Assembly (NCBI GenBank): GCA_016191115.1
Contig: JACPPG010000043.1
Coordinates: 1-64,000 of the forward strand
DNA from: Planctomycetia bacterium
GTDB taxonomy: Bacteria; Planctomycetota; Planctomycetia; Pirellulales; JACPPG01
Reading direction: 5' to 3'
Length of the DNA stretch: 64,000 nucleotides
The position numbers and the translations under genes are program-made. Within the stretch, counting starts at the first letter, position 1, and each line of letters starts with the position of its first letter. The notes under the pieces were generated by a model. The model did no database searches. It had not been told where the DNA came from and was given only the letters and a program-made list of their open reading frames with translations. This document shows positions 54,490 through 63,438 of the stretch, one piece after another.

Positions 54490-56927
54490 TGTCCGGCATG
54501 CTTGCGCTCTTGGCCGTCGGCGGCACGCGCACCACGTTTGAGTGGGGCCGCATCCAGTCCGAATCTGACTGGCTGCTGCCGCTCGCCGTGGCCGCGCTCG
54601 TGGTCGCGTTCGCGGTCTTTATGTACCGTCGCGACAGTGTGGAGCTGCCGCGCACGGCCGCCGTGCTCTTGACGCTATTGCGCGTCGCGGCCGTCGCCGC
54701 GCTACTGGTGATTTACCTGCAGCCGCAGTGGCGCAATGAGAAGGAAAACGTCACCAACTCGCGGGTTCTCTTGCTTGCCGACACAAGCTTGAGCATGGGC
54801 TTGCACGACAACGACTCGTCGCCCGTGCCTGCCGAGCCCAGCCGCGCGCAACAGGTGCTCGCGGCCCTTTCCGAGACGCGCTTGTTCGACGACCTGCGGG
54901 CCACGCACGACGTGGTGCTGGCGCGGTTCGACCAGGACCTGGGCCGCGTGACGACGCTCAAGAAGCTTGAGCCCGCGGACGGTGGCGCCGACGCGCCAAC
55001 AAGCGGCCGGAAGACCCAGTTCACGTGGGCCGATGCGCTTGTGCCGCGGGGGGCCGAAACCCGCCTCGGCCAGGCCCTGCGGCAGTTGGTCAACGAAGAG
55101 CATGCCGAGCCCGTCGCCGGCGTCATTGTGATCACCGACGGGCAGCAGAACGCCGGCATCGACCCGGCCGCGGCGGTCGCTGCCGCGCGCGAGGCCGCCA
55201 TCCCCGTGTTCACCATCGGCATCGGCTCCGACCGGCAGAACACCAACGTCCGCGTCAGCGATTTTGTCGCCCCGGCCCGCGCCTATCCTGGCGACAAGTA
55301 CACTGTGACAGGCTACCTGCAAGCACAAGGGATGGCGGGCCAGACCGTGACCGTCGAGCTCTTGGCCAGCGACTCCGCGGCCGGGGAACGAGCCGCCGAC
55401 GAAAAGCCTGGCAAGATCGAGGGGACGCAACAAGTCACCCTCGGCGACGACGGCGAAGTCACGCCGGTCGCGTTCGAGATGGTTCCCGACGCCATCGGCC
55501 GCAAGACGCTGCGCCTGCGCGTCGTGCCGCCGCCGCGCGACACGTACGCGGGGGACGATCAGCAGGAAGTCGACATCGAGATCGTCGATCGCAAGTCGCG
55601 GATTCTGCTGTTCGCGGGCGGACCGAGCCGCGAGTACCAGTTCTTGCGCAATCAATTGCGCCGCGACAAGGACATCCTGGTCGACGTGTTGCTGCAGACC
55701 GGGGCCGAGGGGATATCGCAGGACGCCAACGAAATCCTCGATGAGTTTCCGACCACGCGCGAGGCGCTCTACGTGTACGACTGCATCGTCGCCTTCGATC
55801 CCAACTGGCAGGAGCTGGGAACACAGCAGGTCGAGGCCCTCGAACGGTGGGTCGCCGAGCAGGCCGGCGGCCTCATCGTCATCGCCGGGCCGATCTACAC
55901 CGACAATTTGGCGCAGACGCAAGCCCTGGCGAAAGTCCGCGACCTCTATCCGGTGGAGTTCAACCGCCGGCTGTCAGCGCTTGAGGATAGCCGCTACGGC
56001 TCGAAGGAGCCGTGGCCCCTTTCCTTCACGCGCGACGGGATGGACGCCGAGTTCCTGTGGATCGAGGATTCCGGGCCGTCGAGCGCCCAGGCGTGGGCCG
56101 ATTTCGGCGGCGTCTTCGGATACTACGGCGTGAAGGGGCCCAAGCCTGGCGCCACGGTTTACGCCCGCTTCTCCGACCCGCAGGCGCAAGCCGGCGGCGA
56201 ACAGCCGGCCTACATGGCGGGCCAGTTCTTCGGGGCCGGGCGGGTGTTCTACCTGGCCAGCGGCGAGATGTGGCGGCTCCGCGGGGTGGACGAGGCCTAC
56301 TTCGAGCGCTTCTACACGAAGCTCATCCGCTTCGTCTCGCAGGGCCGGCTGCTGCGCGGATCGAACCGTGGCGTCCTGTTGGTCGAGCGCGACCGCTATA
56401 TGCTCGGCAACACCGTGGCCCTGCGGGCGCAGGTCAACAATGCCCAGCTTGAGCCCTTGGTGGTCCCGCAGGTCACGCTGCAGGTTTACCTGCCGGACAG
56501 CACCCAGCAAAACGTGACATTGCTGGCCGATGCCAGCCGGCCGGGGAACTTTGCCGGCCAATTCACTGTCCGAAAGGAAGGGGTTTACCGCTTGGAGCTG
56601 CCGGTCCCCGAATCGGCCGACGAGCGCCTGACCCGCCGCATCCAGGTTAAGGTGCCGGACCTGGAGCGCGAGCGCCCGCGGCGGAATGACGCGCTGTTGG
56701 CCGATATCGCCAAAAAAACCGGCGGCACGTACTACGTGGGCTTCGACCAGGCTCTGGGCACGGGCGCCGCCCCGGGGCCGCTCGTGGCGCAGTTGCGCGA
56801 TCAAAGTCGAACGACGATTGTTTTGGGGACGCCCGATCGACTGTGGGACAACCGGTGGATGATGTTCGGCGTGTGCGGTTTGTTGTGCACGGAGTGGTTG
56901 ATTCGCAGACTTGTGAAGTTGGCTTAG
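54489..56927 (+). CDS. VWA domain membrane protein
   Basis: Membrane protein of 812 residues with two N-terminal membrane helices (LLPLAVAALVVAFAVFMY and AAVLLTLLRVAAVAALLVIY), a VWA domain with MIDAS DTSLSM at 98-103 and a second acidic motif VIVITDGQQNAGID, long sandwich-like extracytoplasmic parts, and a final helix WMMFGVCGLLCTEWLI. It is the paralogue of the gene before it; the two probably form a complex. The ATG overlaps the previous stop codon by one base. Confidence 0.83.
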   Translation: MSGMLALLAVGGTRTTFEWGRIQSESDWLLPLAVAALVVAFAVFMYRRDSVELPRTAAVLLTLLRVAAVAALLVIYLQPQWRNEKENVTNSRVLLLADTSLSMGLHDNDSSPVPAEPSRAQQVLAALSETRLFDDLRATHDVVLARFDQDLGRVTTLKKLEPADGGADAPTSGRKTQFTWADALVPRGAETRLGQALRQLVNEEHAEPVAGVIVITDGQQNAGIDPAAAVAAAREAAIPVFTIGIGSDRQNTNVRVSDFVAPARAYPGDKYTVTGYLQAQGMAGQTVTVELLASDSAAGERAADEKPGKIEGTQQVTLGDDGEVTPVAFEMVPDAIGRKTLRLRVVPPPRDTYAGDDQQEVDIEIVDRKSRILLFAGGPSREYQFLRNQLRRDKDILVDVLLQTGAEGISQDANEILDEFPTTREALYVYDCIVAFDPNWQELGTQQVEALERWVAEQAGGLIVIAGPIYTDNLAQTQALAKVRDLYPVEFNRRLSALEDSRYGSKEPWPLSFTRDGMDAEFLWIEDSGPSSAQAWADFGGVFGYYGVKGPKPGATVYARFSDPQAQAGGEQPAYMAGQFFGAGRVFYLASGEMWRLRGVDEAYFERFYTKLIRFVSQGRLLRGSNRGVLLVERDRYMLGNTVALRAQVNNAQLEPLVVPQVTLQVYLPDSTQQNVTLLADASRPGNFAGQFTVRKEGVYRLELPVPESADERLTRRIQVKVPDLERERPRRNDALLADIAKKTGGTYYVGFDQALGTGAAPGPLVAQLRDQSRTTIVLGTPDRLWDNRWMMFGVCGLLCTEWLIRRLVKLA

Positions 56928-56941
56928 CGTTTTGGTGACCG

Positions 56942-59251
56942 ATGGCAGTTCTTGAAGCTCGACCGAGACTGGCGCCGCACGTCGATGCGCTGTTGGCCGG
57001 GCTGCGCGACCGCATCCGTCGCTATATCTGGGTCGAGGGTCTCGCCGCCACCGTGGCAACGTTGTGCGCCGCCTTCTGGCTCTGCTTGGGCGTGGACTAC
57101 CTGCTCGAGCCTCCGGTGGCATTGCGGCGCATCCTGCTTGCGGTCGCCGCCATCGGGACGCTCGTGGTCTTTTATCGGTTCGTCGTCCGTCGGGTGACGG
57201 TGCCCTTGTCGAACGCGAACCTGGCGCTACTGCTCGAGCGGCGCTACCGCGACTTCGAGGACGGGCTGTTGACGAGCGTCAACCTGACGCAATCCGACCA
57301 GGAGTTGGGCGAACTCGCGCGCGACATGCTCGCCCACACCTGCCACGAGGCCGCGGATCGCGCGCAGGGCGTCCGGCTGCGCGAGGTCTTCAACCGCATC
57401 CCGCTCGCGCGCTCGGTCGGCGCCGCGGTGCTCTTGGTATTGGGTCTGGCGGGCTTTGCCCTGGCCCGGCCTGACGTGTTTCGCTTCGGCGTCGAGCGGA
57501 TCACCGGCGCGATCGACGAGCCTTGGCCGCGCGACACGCGGCTGGTCGTCCCCGGCTTCGAGAAGGGGGAGAAAGTGATCGCCAAGGGGGACGACCTGGA
57601 AGTGCTGGTGCAGGCCGACATGTCGATGCCGCTCGTGCCCGAGGTCGTGCGCATCCGCTGGCGCACGGACGAGGGGATCCGCGGCCGAGAGACCATGAAC
57701 CGCGAGGGGAACGCCACGGCGGGCCGCGACGAGTACCAGGATTTCCGCTTCACGATGCAAAGCGTGCTGTCGTCGCTCACCTTCGACGTGTTGGGCGGCG
57801 ACGACCGGGTCCGCGGTCTGCGGGTTCGCGTCGTGGAAAGCCCCACCGTCAGCGAGGCCTGGCTCGTCTGCGAGTACCCGCGGTACATGCACCGGGCCCC
57901 GCGCGAGCTGCCGGTGACCGGATCGATGCAAATCCCATTGGGAGCGAAAGTGAAAGTGCGTGCCCGCGCCAACAAGGACCTCGAACGAGCGCGGATCGAC
58001 TACGCGGTCGAGCGCGAGGGCTTTCAAACCGCCACGGTGCCGCTGCCGGGGCCCGACGGCGACCTGCGAACGTTCGAATTCGCGGTCCCCGAGTTCGACT
58101 CCGATAAGACGCTGTCGTTCACGCTTTTCGACACCGACGGGATCCACAATCGCAAGCCGTTCGTCGTGGCGTTGTCGGCCGTGACGGACGAGCCGCCGCA
58201 ACTGTCCGTGCAACTGCACGGCATCGGCACGGCGATCAGTCCACTGGCGCGGCTTCCCCTGGTGGGCAAGATCAACGACGACTATGGCGTGGCGGCCACG
58301 GCGTTCGACTTCATGGTCGATGGCGGCGACCCGCAGCGGCAGCCCTTCGCCGCCGATCCGGCGGGCGCGAGCGAGGTGCCCGTCGAGGAAGCGTTCGAGG
58401 TCCGCGACCTGGAGCTGAAGCCGGGGCAGAAGTTGCTCTTCGGCGCCCAGGCCACTGACGCCTTCTATCTCGTCGAGGGAGACCAGCCGCACACCGCCAC
58501 CAGCGAGCACTTCCAGCTCGATGTGGTTACGCCCGAAGCGTTGCGGGCGATGCTCGAATCGCGCGAGCTGAACCTGCGGCAGCGTTTCGAGACGATCATC
58601 GCCGAGGTGACCGAGACGCGCGATTCACTCACCCGGTTGGAAACCGGTGGCGAGGCGGACAAGAAGAAGGCGGAAGACGAGGCCAAGAAACCGGCGGACG
58701 GGACGTCGCCGGAATCGGCCACCTCCGCCGCGGACAAACCTGCCGAAGCAGCGTCGCCGACCGCCGAGCCCGCTGCTGCGGAGCTAGCGTCAGCCGCCGC
58801 CATCCAGGTCGAACGGGCCCGACAAAACAGCGAAAAGAACGCCCAGGAGACGCTGGGCGTGGCCACGGCGTTCGATGAAATCCGCGAGGAATTGATCAAC
58901 AACCGCATCGACACCCCCGAGCTCAAGACCCGCTTGAAGGAGTACATCGCCGACCCGCTGCGGACGGTGGGCGAACAGATGTTTCCCGAGCTCGACGGGC
59001 GGCTGAAGACGCTTTCGGAGCAGTTGCGCGACCCGGCTCAGGCGGCCGCCGCCCGCCGCGCGGCCCTGGCACAGGCGGACGCCATTCTGGTCCGGCTGAC
59101 CGAGGTTCGTGATAAAATGCTGGAACTGGAGAGCTTCAACGAGGCGATCGAGCTCTTGCGGGGGATCATCGACTCCGAGAAGGCGCTGCAGCAACAAACC
59201 CGCGAGCGCCAGAAGCGCAACCTGCGCGGCCTGTTGGAGGACTCGAAATGA
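56942..59251 (+). CDS. DUF4175-like membrane protein
   Basis: A 769-residue membrane protein. Three hydrophobic helices occur near the front (ATVATLCAAFWLCLGVDYLL, ILLAVAAIGTLVVFYRFVV, SVGAAVLLVLGLAGFALA). A beta-rich stretch (about 200-500) includes VVRIRWRTDEGI, a DEYQDFRFTMQSVLSSL block and YRV-like strands, then an Ala/Glu/Pro-rich spacer (575-625) and a coiled-coil end (EELINNRIDTPELKTRLKEY to the C-terminus). The outline matches DUF4175-type proteins that follow VWA genes. Its stop overlaps the next start by four bases (ATGA). Function unknown. Confidence 0.7.
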   Translation: MAVLEARPRLAPHVDALLAGLRDRIRRYIWVEGLAATVATLCAAFWLCLGVDYLLEPPVALRRILLAVAAIGTLVVFYRFVVRRVTVPLSNANLALLLERRYRDFEDGLLTSVNLTQSDQELGELARDMLAHTCHEAADRAQGVRLREVFNRIPLARSVGAAVLLVLGLAGFALARPDVFRFGVERITGAIDEPWPRDTRLVVPGFEKGEKVIAKGDDLEVLVQADMSMPLVPEVVRIRWRTDEGIRGRETMNREGNATAGRDEYQDFRFTMQSVLSSLTFDVLGGDDRVRGLRVRVVESPTVSEAWLVCEYPRYMHRAPRELPVTGSMQIPLGAKVKVRARANKDLERARIDYAVEREGFQTATVPLPGPDGDLRTFEFAVPEFDSDKTLSFTLFDTDGIHNRKPFVVALSAVTDEPPQLSVQLHGIGTAISPLARLPLVGKINDDYGVAATAFDFMVDGGDPQRQPFAADPAGASEVPVEEAFEVRDLELKPGQKLLFGAQATDAFYLVEGDQPHTATSEHFQLDVVTPEALRAMLESRELNLRQRFETIIAEVTETRDSLTRLETGGEADKKKAEDEAKKPADGTSPESATSAADKPAEAASPTAEPAAAELASAAAIQVERARQNSEKNAQETLGVATAFDEIREELINNRIDTPELKTRLKEYIADPLRTVGEQMFPELDGRLKTLSEQLRDPAQAAAARRAALAQADAILVRLTEVRDKMLELESFNEAIELLRGIIDSEKALQQQTRERQKRNLRGLLEDSK

Positions 59252-61158
59252 CGCGAGAACTGATTTCGTCGCGCGTGCCAGGTCTGGCTGCCAGACAGCG
59301 GTTGCCGGCGGTGCTCGTCGCCGCGGCCCTGCTGGCCGGAGCGTGCGTGGTGGCGACCGCCGTAGCCAAGGAGCCAGCCGCCGACGCTCCTGCGCCGACC
59401 GACAAATCGGCCCCGGTCGAGCCGGGCACGTCCCATCAGCTTTCCCGGCAGCAACAGGAAGTCGCCGAGAAGTACAAACGCTTCGAAGAGGTGCTGGTGC
59501 GGATGGCCGAGTTGACCGCGCCCACCGACCCGAAGCGGGCGGCGTTACTGCGCAAGGCCGTCGCCGAAAGCAAGCAGCAGTTGATCTCGCTGCAATTGGA
59601 AAAGCTTGCCGAGCTATTGGGGCAGGACCGGCTGAGCGTCGCGGTCAACAATCAGAACGACGTGAACAAGGACCTGGCGGCGCTCCTGGAGCTCCTCCTG
59701 ACCGAGGAGCGCAGCAAAGGGTTAAAGAGCGAGCAGCAACGCCTCAAGGAATACATCGCCCAGATCAAGAAGCTCATCAACGAGGAGCGGCAGCTCCAGG
59801 GCGAAACCGCCGGAGGTGGCCAGATGCAGGGGCTTGCCAAAGGGCAGGGGCGCATCTCCGAGCAAGCCCGCAAACTGGCCGACGAGATGAAGCGCGCCGA
59901 GGCCGGCGACGCGAAGAGTGACAATGCGCCTGACGGCAAGGAGAACGACGCCGAAGGCAAGCAAGGCGAAGGCAAGCCCGGTGATGGGAAGCAGGGCGAA
60001 GGAAAGGAAGGGCAGGGCAAAGAAGGGCAGGGCAGGGCGGGTGAAGGTCAGGAAGACAGTGCCGGTGAAGGGAAGCAGAGCGAACAAAAGGAAGGCAAAT
60101 CCGAACAGGGTAAGCAAAAGGAAGGCAAAGAAGGGGAGCAAAAGCAGGGTGAAGGAAAGCAGGGCGAAGGCAAGTCAGGTGAAGGGAAGCCGGGCAAGCC
60201 GAGCGAGGGTCAAGGGCAGGGCGAAGGCAAGCCGAGCGAGGGTAAGCCAAGCGAAGGTCAGGGACAGGGGCAAGGACAAGGCCAGGACCAGGATCAACAA
60301 GGTGGCGACCAGCAGCAGGACCAGGGCCAAGGCGAAAAATCCGAGTCGGCCCGCAAGCGCGTCCAGGCGGCTCAAGAAAAGATGGATGCCGCGCGGCTGA
60401 AGCTCGAAAAGGCGATCCGCGAAGGCGCGGTGGAAGATCAAGAAGAGGCCATTCGCGCGCTGGAAAAGGCCAAGGCCGAGTTGGAAGAGATCCTTCGCCA
60501 GCTTCGCGAGGAAGAGCTCGAGCGGATGCTGGCGATGCTCGAAGCCCGCTTTCGCAAGATGCTCGAGCTGCAATTGCAAGTCTACGAGGGGACCAAGCGC
60601 GTCGACCGTATCCCGCAGGCCGAGCGGGGCCGCAGCGACGAGATCGAGGCCGGCCGCTTGAGCCGTAAGGAGTCGCAGATTGTGATCGACGCGGATAGCG
60701 CGCTGGCAATCCTCCGCGAGGAGGGGTCCGCCGTCGCCTTCCCCGAGGCCGTCGAGCAAATGCGCGAGGACATGGAGCAGGTCGTCCACCGGCTCAGCCA
60801 GGCCGACGTCGGCGAGGTCACGCAGGGCATCGAGGAGGACATCATCGCTGCCCTGGAGGAGATGATCGAGGCCCTGCAAAAGGCCCAGCAAGACATGGAG
60901 AAGCAGAAGCAACAGCCGCCACCGCAAGAAGGGCAACAGCAGGACCCGCCGCTGATCGACAGGCTGGCCGAGCTGAAAATGATCCGCTCGCTACAGCTTC
61001 GCATCAACACCCGCACCAAGCGATTCTCGCGCCTGGTCGAGGGAGACGTGGGGCAGACCGACAAGCCGGAATTGCTCGAACAATTGGAGCGACTGGCCGA
61101 GCGCGAGCAGAGTGTGCATCGCGTGACGCGCGACATCGTCACGGGGAAAAACCAATGA
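59248..61158 (+). CDS. Exported coiled-coil protein with Lys/Gly/Glu/Gln pentad repeats
   Basis: A 636-residue protein. Signal or anchor segment LPAVLVAAALLAGACVVATA. Residues about 60-210 are coiled coil (EVAEKYKRFEEVLVRMAELT and following). Residues about 225-370 are disordered pentad-like repeats of the form K-x-G-E-G, such as KQGEGKPGDGKQGEGKEGQG, then Gln-rich sequence; the rest is coiled coil with Glu, Lys and Gln, ending LLEQLERLAEREQSV. The repeat region is encoded by purine-rich DNA on the plus strand. No family is recognised beyond planctomycete and verrucomicrobial homologues; a scaffold or ligand-linking role is a guess. It overlaps both neighbours by four bases. Confidence 0.75.
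   Translation: MTRELISSRVPGLAARQRLPAVLVAAALLAGACVVATAVAKEPAADAPAPTDKSAPVEPGTSHQLSRQQQEVAEKYKRFEEVLVRMAELTAPTDPKRAALLRKAVAESKQQLISLQLEKLAELLGQDRLSVAVNNQNDVNKDLAALLELLLTEERSKGLKSEQQRLKEYIAQIKKLINEERQLQGETAGGGQMQGLAKGQGRISEQARKLADEMKRAEAGDAKSDNAPDGKENDAEGKQGEGKPGDGKQGEGKEGQGKEGQGRAGEGQEDSAGEGKQSEQKEGKSEQGKQKEGKEGEQKQGEGKQGEGKSGEGKPGKPSEGQGQGEGKPSEGKPSEGQGQGQGQGQDQDQQGGDQQQDQGQGEKSESARKRVQAAQEKMDAARLKLEKAIREGAVEDQEEAIRALEKAKAELEEILRQLREEELERMLAMLEARFRKMLELQLQVYEGTKRVDRIPQAERGRSDEIEAGRLSRKESQIVIDADSALAILREEGSAVAFPEAVEQMREDMEQVVHRLSQADVGEVTQGIEEDIIAALEEMIEALQKAQQDMEKQKQQPPPQEGQQQDPPLIDRLAELKMIRSLQLRINTRTKRFSRLVEGDVGQTDKPELLEQLERLAEREQSVHRVTRDIVTGKNQ
59930..60345 (+). repeat. Purine-rich minisatellite encoding the pentad repeats
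   Basis: The region coding residues about 228-366 is built of short GAA/AAG/GGC-rich units with nearly all purines on the plus strand, such as GGCGAAGGCAAGCAAGGCGA in variable order. Copy number and unit order are irregular. Such tracts are prone to slippage, so the repeat length may vary between strains. Confidence 0.8.
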
Positions 61159-62201
61159 ACGCCAAACGCGTTGTGTGCCTGGGACTATTGATCGTGGCGG
61201 CGCCGCGATTCGCGCCCGCGGCTCCACCCGACGTGCTGGGCACGGTGCCCACGCTAAAATCCCCGTCGCTTGCTGACGTTCGCGAGCAGGCTCGCGCCTG
61301 GCTCGACGAGCAAAAGGCCGACGCCCAGGCCCGCGCCGCGGCCGACGCGATCTGGCGGATCGACAGGGGCCCGTCGGCCACGGCCTCGCCGCTCGATCGG
61401 CTGGCCGCGACGTTCGCGCTGGTCGCCCCGAACGCAAAGGCCCTGGTCGAGCTTTGCGGCCGGCCGCGCGCGAAAGGGCCGCTCGTGCCGCAGGAATGGC
61501 TTGCCAAGGACGACGTGCCGCCGCTAATGCGCAACAACATGCGCCTCTACTACGGCCGCTGGCTTTCGCAACAAGCGCTGTACGATGAATCGCTCGAGCA
61601 GTTAGCCGGGCTCGAGCCGGCCGACGTGGTCGATCCGGCGTCGCTCTTGTTCTTCCAGAGCGTGGCCCATCACCGCCTCTTGAACAAAGATGAGGGGCTC
61701 AAGGCGATCGCCCGACTCCTCGGCGAAGTCGAGAACGGGCCATCGCGCTACCTGACAGTGGCCGGCTTGATGCGCGAGGACCTCAAGGCGCTCGAGGACG
61801 ACTCGCTCGATCACATCTCGCGGCGCATGGACGACATCCGCCGGCGGCTCGACCTGGGCCGCGCCGGCGACAAGGTCCGCAAGGAGGAAGACGGCGTCGT
61901 GGCTTCGCTCGACAAGCTGATCGAGGAGATGGAAAAGCAACAGCAGCAACAACAGGGAGGCGCCAGCAGCGGCGGCAGTCAGCAGCCGCAGCAGGCCATG
62001 CCCGATAGCCGCCTGGCGCGCGCCAACGCCCCCGGAAACGTCGATCGCAAAAGCGTGGGCCGCGGCGTGGGGTGGGGCGACCTGCCGGCCAAGGACCGCG
62101 AAGAAGCGCTTCAGCAAATCGGCAAAGACTTCCCATCGCACTACCGCGACGTGATCGAGGAATATTTTCGGAAGCTCGCAACTGAGGAAGAGCACAAGTA
62201 G
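61155..62201 (+). CDS. Exported helical protein in the MoxR/VWA cluster
   Basis: A 348-residue product with a signal peptide (RVVCLGLLIVAAPRFAPA). The rest is helical with no named family: VREQARAWLDEQKADAQARA, then NNMRLYYGRWLSQQALYDES, then LLFFQSVAHHRLLNKDEGLK and a Gln-rich run (KQQQQQQGGASSGGSQQPQQ), finishing EEYFRKLATEEEHK. The middle part resembles TPR-like helical pairs. It overlaps the preceding gene by four bases, and its stop codon is the first TAG of a TAGGGGT heptamer repeat. Confidence 0.7.
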   Translation: MNAKRVVCLGLLIVAAPRFAPAAPPDVLGTVPTLKSPSLADVREQARAWLDEQKADAQARAAADAIWRIDRGPSATASPLDRLAATFALVAPNAKALVELCGRPRAKGPLVPQEWLAKDDVPPLMRNNMRLYYGRWLSQQALYDESLEQLAGLEPADVVDPASLLFFQSVAHHRLLNKDEGLKAIARLLGEVENGPSRYLTVAGLMREDLKALEDDSLDHISRRMDDIRRRLDLGRAGDKVRKEEDGVVASLDKLIEEMEKQQQQQQGGASSGGSQQPQQAMPDSRLARANAPGNVDRKSVGRGVGWGDLPAKDREEALQQIGKDFPSHYRDVIEEYFRKLATEEEHK

Positions 62202-62226
62202 GGGTTAGGGGTTGGGGATTAGGGGC
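62199..62226 (+). repeat. TAGGGGT heptamers with G-quadruplex potential
   Basis: Four tandem heptamers, TAGGGGT twice, TGGGGAT and TAGGGGC. They give four GGGG runs (62201-62204, 62208-62211, 62214-62217 and 62222-62225) separated by loops of two to four bases, which fits an intramolecular four-tier G-quadruplex on the plus strand. It lies between two genes of the operon. Confidence 0.88.
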
Positions 62227-62241
62227 TAGCAAGGTTCCCGC

Positions 62242-63438
62242 ATGGGCTGCACGTGGATTCTGCTGCTGATGGGTTTCGTGGCCGCCTCCGGCGATGCGCG
62301 GGTGCAGACCCTCGCCGGGCAGTCGGCCACGGGACGCATCGCCGCGATCGCCGGCGACAAGGTCGTGCTGTCGACCGCGCGCGGCAATCAGACGTTTTCC
62401 GCCAAGGAGCTGCTCTCGGTGGCCTTGCCCGAAGCCGCGAACCGGCCGAACGCCACAGCGAGCGTGTGGGTCACGCTCGTGGACGAGTCGCTCCTGGCCG
62501 TCAAGGGGTTCCAGGTCAAGGGCGCTGAGGCGCAGGTCGCGCACCTGGCCGGTGACGCGGTGATGCTGTCGGCCCGCGCCATCGACAGCGTGCGGTTCCG
62601 TGAGCATTCGGGTGCGCTGGCCGACCAGTGGGCGGAAATCCTCAAGACCGAGCGCGCAGGCGACGTGCTCGTCGTCCGCAAGAACGAAGCCCTCGACTAT
62701 GTCACCGGCGTGATCCGCGACGTCAAGGACGACGCGGTTCAGTTCGAGCTCGACGGCGAAGTCGTGTCGGTCCCGCGCGCGAAGGTCGACGGTCTCTTGT
62801 ACCACCACGCGGGCCGCAAGGCGCCACCACCAGCGTATTGCGTCGTCACCGACGCGTTCGGCTCTCAGTTGCGCGCCGCAAGTATTGCAACCGAAGGGGA
62901 CCGCGCGCGGGTGAAAACCGCGGCCGGCGTCGAGATCGTCCGCCCGCTGGCCGAACTCGTCCGGCTCGACTTTTCGCAGGGCAATGTCCAGTACCTCGGC
63001 GACCTCAAGCCTGAGTCGGTCGTCTGGACGCCGTACGTCGGCGACGCCGACGCCTCGCCGGTGGCCCGTGAGTTCTACCGCGTCCGCGCGGATCGCTCGC
63101 TAGAGGGAGGGGCGCTGCGCCTGGGCGGCAAGGAATATGCGAAGGGGCTGGCCATGCACAGCCGCACCGAGATCGTCTATCGCTTGCCCGATAAGGTTCG
63201 CTCGTTCGAGGCGCTGGTGGGCATTGACGATCGGGCCCGTCCGCTGGGCGACGTGAAGCTCTCGATCCTGGGGGACGATCGGCCGCTGTTCGAGGGGAAA
63301 ATTACCGGAAAAGAGGCGCCGCAATCGTTGCGGTTGGACATCAGCGGCGTAAATCGCTTGAAAATTGTGGCCGATTTCGGCGAGGATTTGGACGTGGCCG
63401 ATTCCCTGGACCTGTGCGAGGCAAGGATCCTGAAATGA
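62242..63438 (+). CDS. Exported NPCBM-domain protein
   Basis: A 398-residue protein with a short signal peptide (CTWILLLMGFVAASGDA). Residues 20-235 form strand-rich repeats of the type VLSTARGNQTFSAKELLSVA, and the C-terminal 150 residues are an NPCBM/NEW2 carbohydrate-binding domain: LGGKEYAKGLAMHSRTEIVY, FEALVGIDDRARP, GDVKLSILGDDRPLFEGKI and LRLDISGVNRLKIVADF. The domain usually binds glycans. It overlaps the next gene by four bases (ATGA), so the binding protein and the protease may work together at the cell surface. Confidence 0.82.
   Translation: MGCTWILLLMGFVAASGDARVQTLAGQSATGRIAAIAGDKVVLSTARGNQTFSAKELLSVALPEAANRPNATASVWVTLVDESLLAVKGFQVKGAEAQVAHLAGDAVMLSARAIDSVRFREHSGALADQWAEILKTERAGDVLVVRKNEALDYVTGVIRDVKDDAVQFELDGEVVSVPRAKVDGLLYHHAGRKAPPPAYCVVTDAFGSQLRAASIATEGDRARVKTAAGVEIVRPLAELVRLDFSQGNVQYLGDLKPESVVWTPYVGDADASPVAREFYRVRADRSLEGGALRLGGKEYAKGLAMHSRTEIVYRLPDKVRSFEALVGIDDRARPLGDVKLSILGDDRPLFEGKITGKEAPQSLRLDISGVNRLKIVADFGEDLDVADSLDLCEARILK

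Noticed and set aside
59777..60709. Arg/Pro/Ser-rich frame antisense to the pentad-repeat protein
   Set aside because: It is the complement of a purine-rich repeat; both strands stay open because of base composition.
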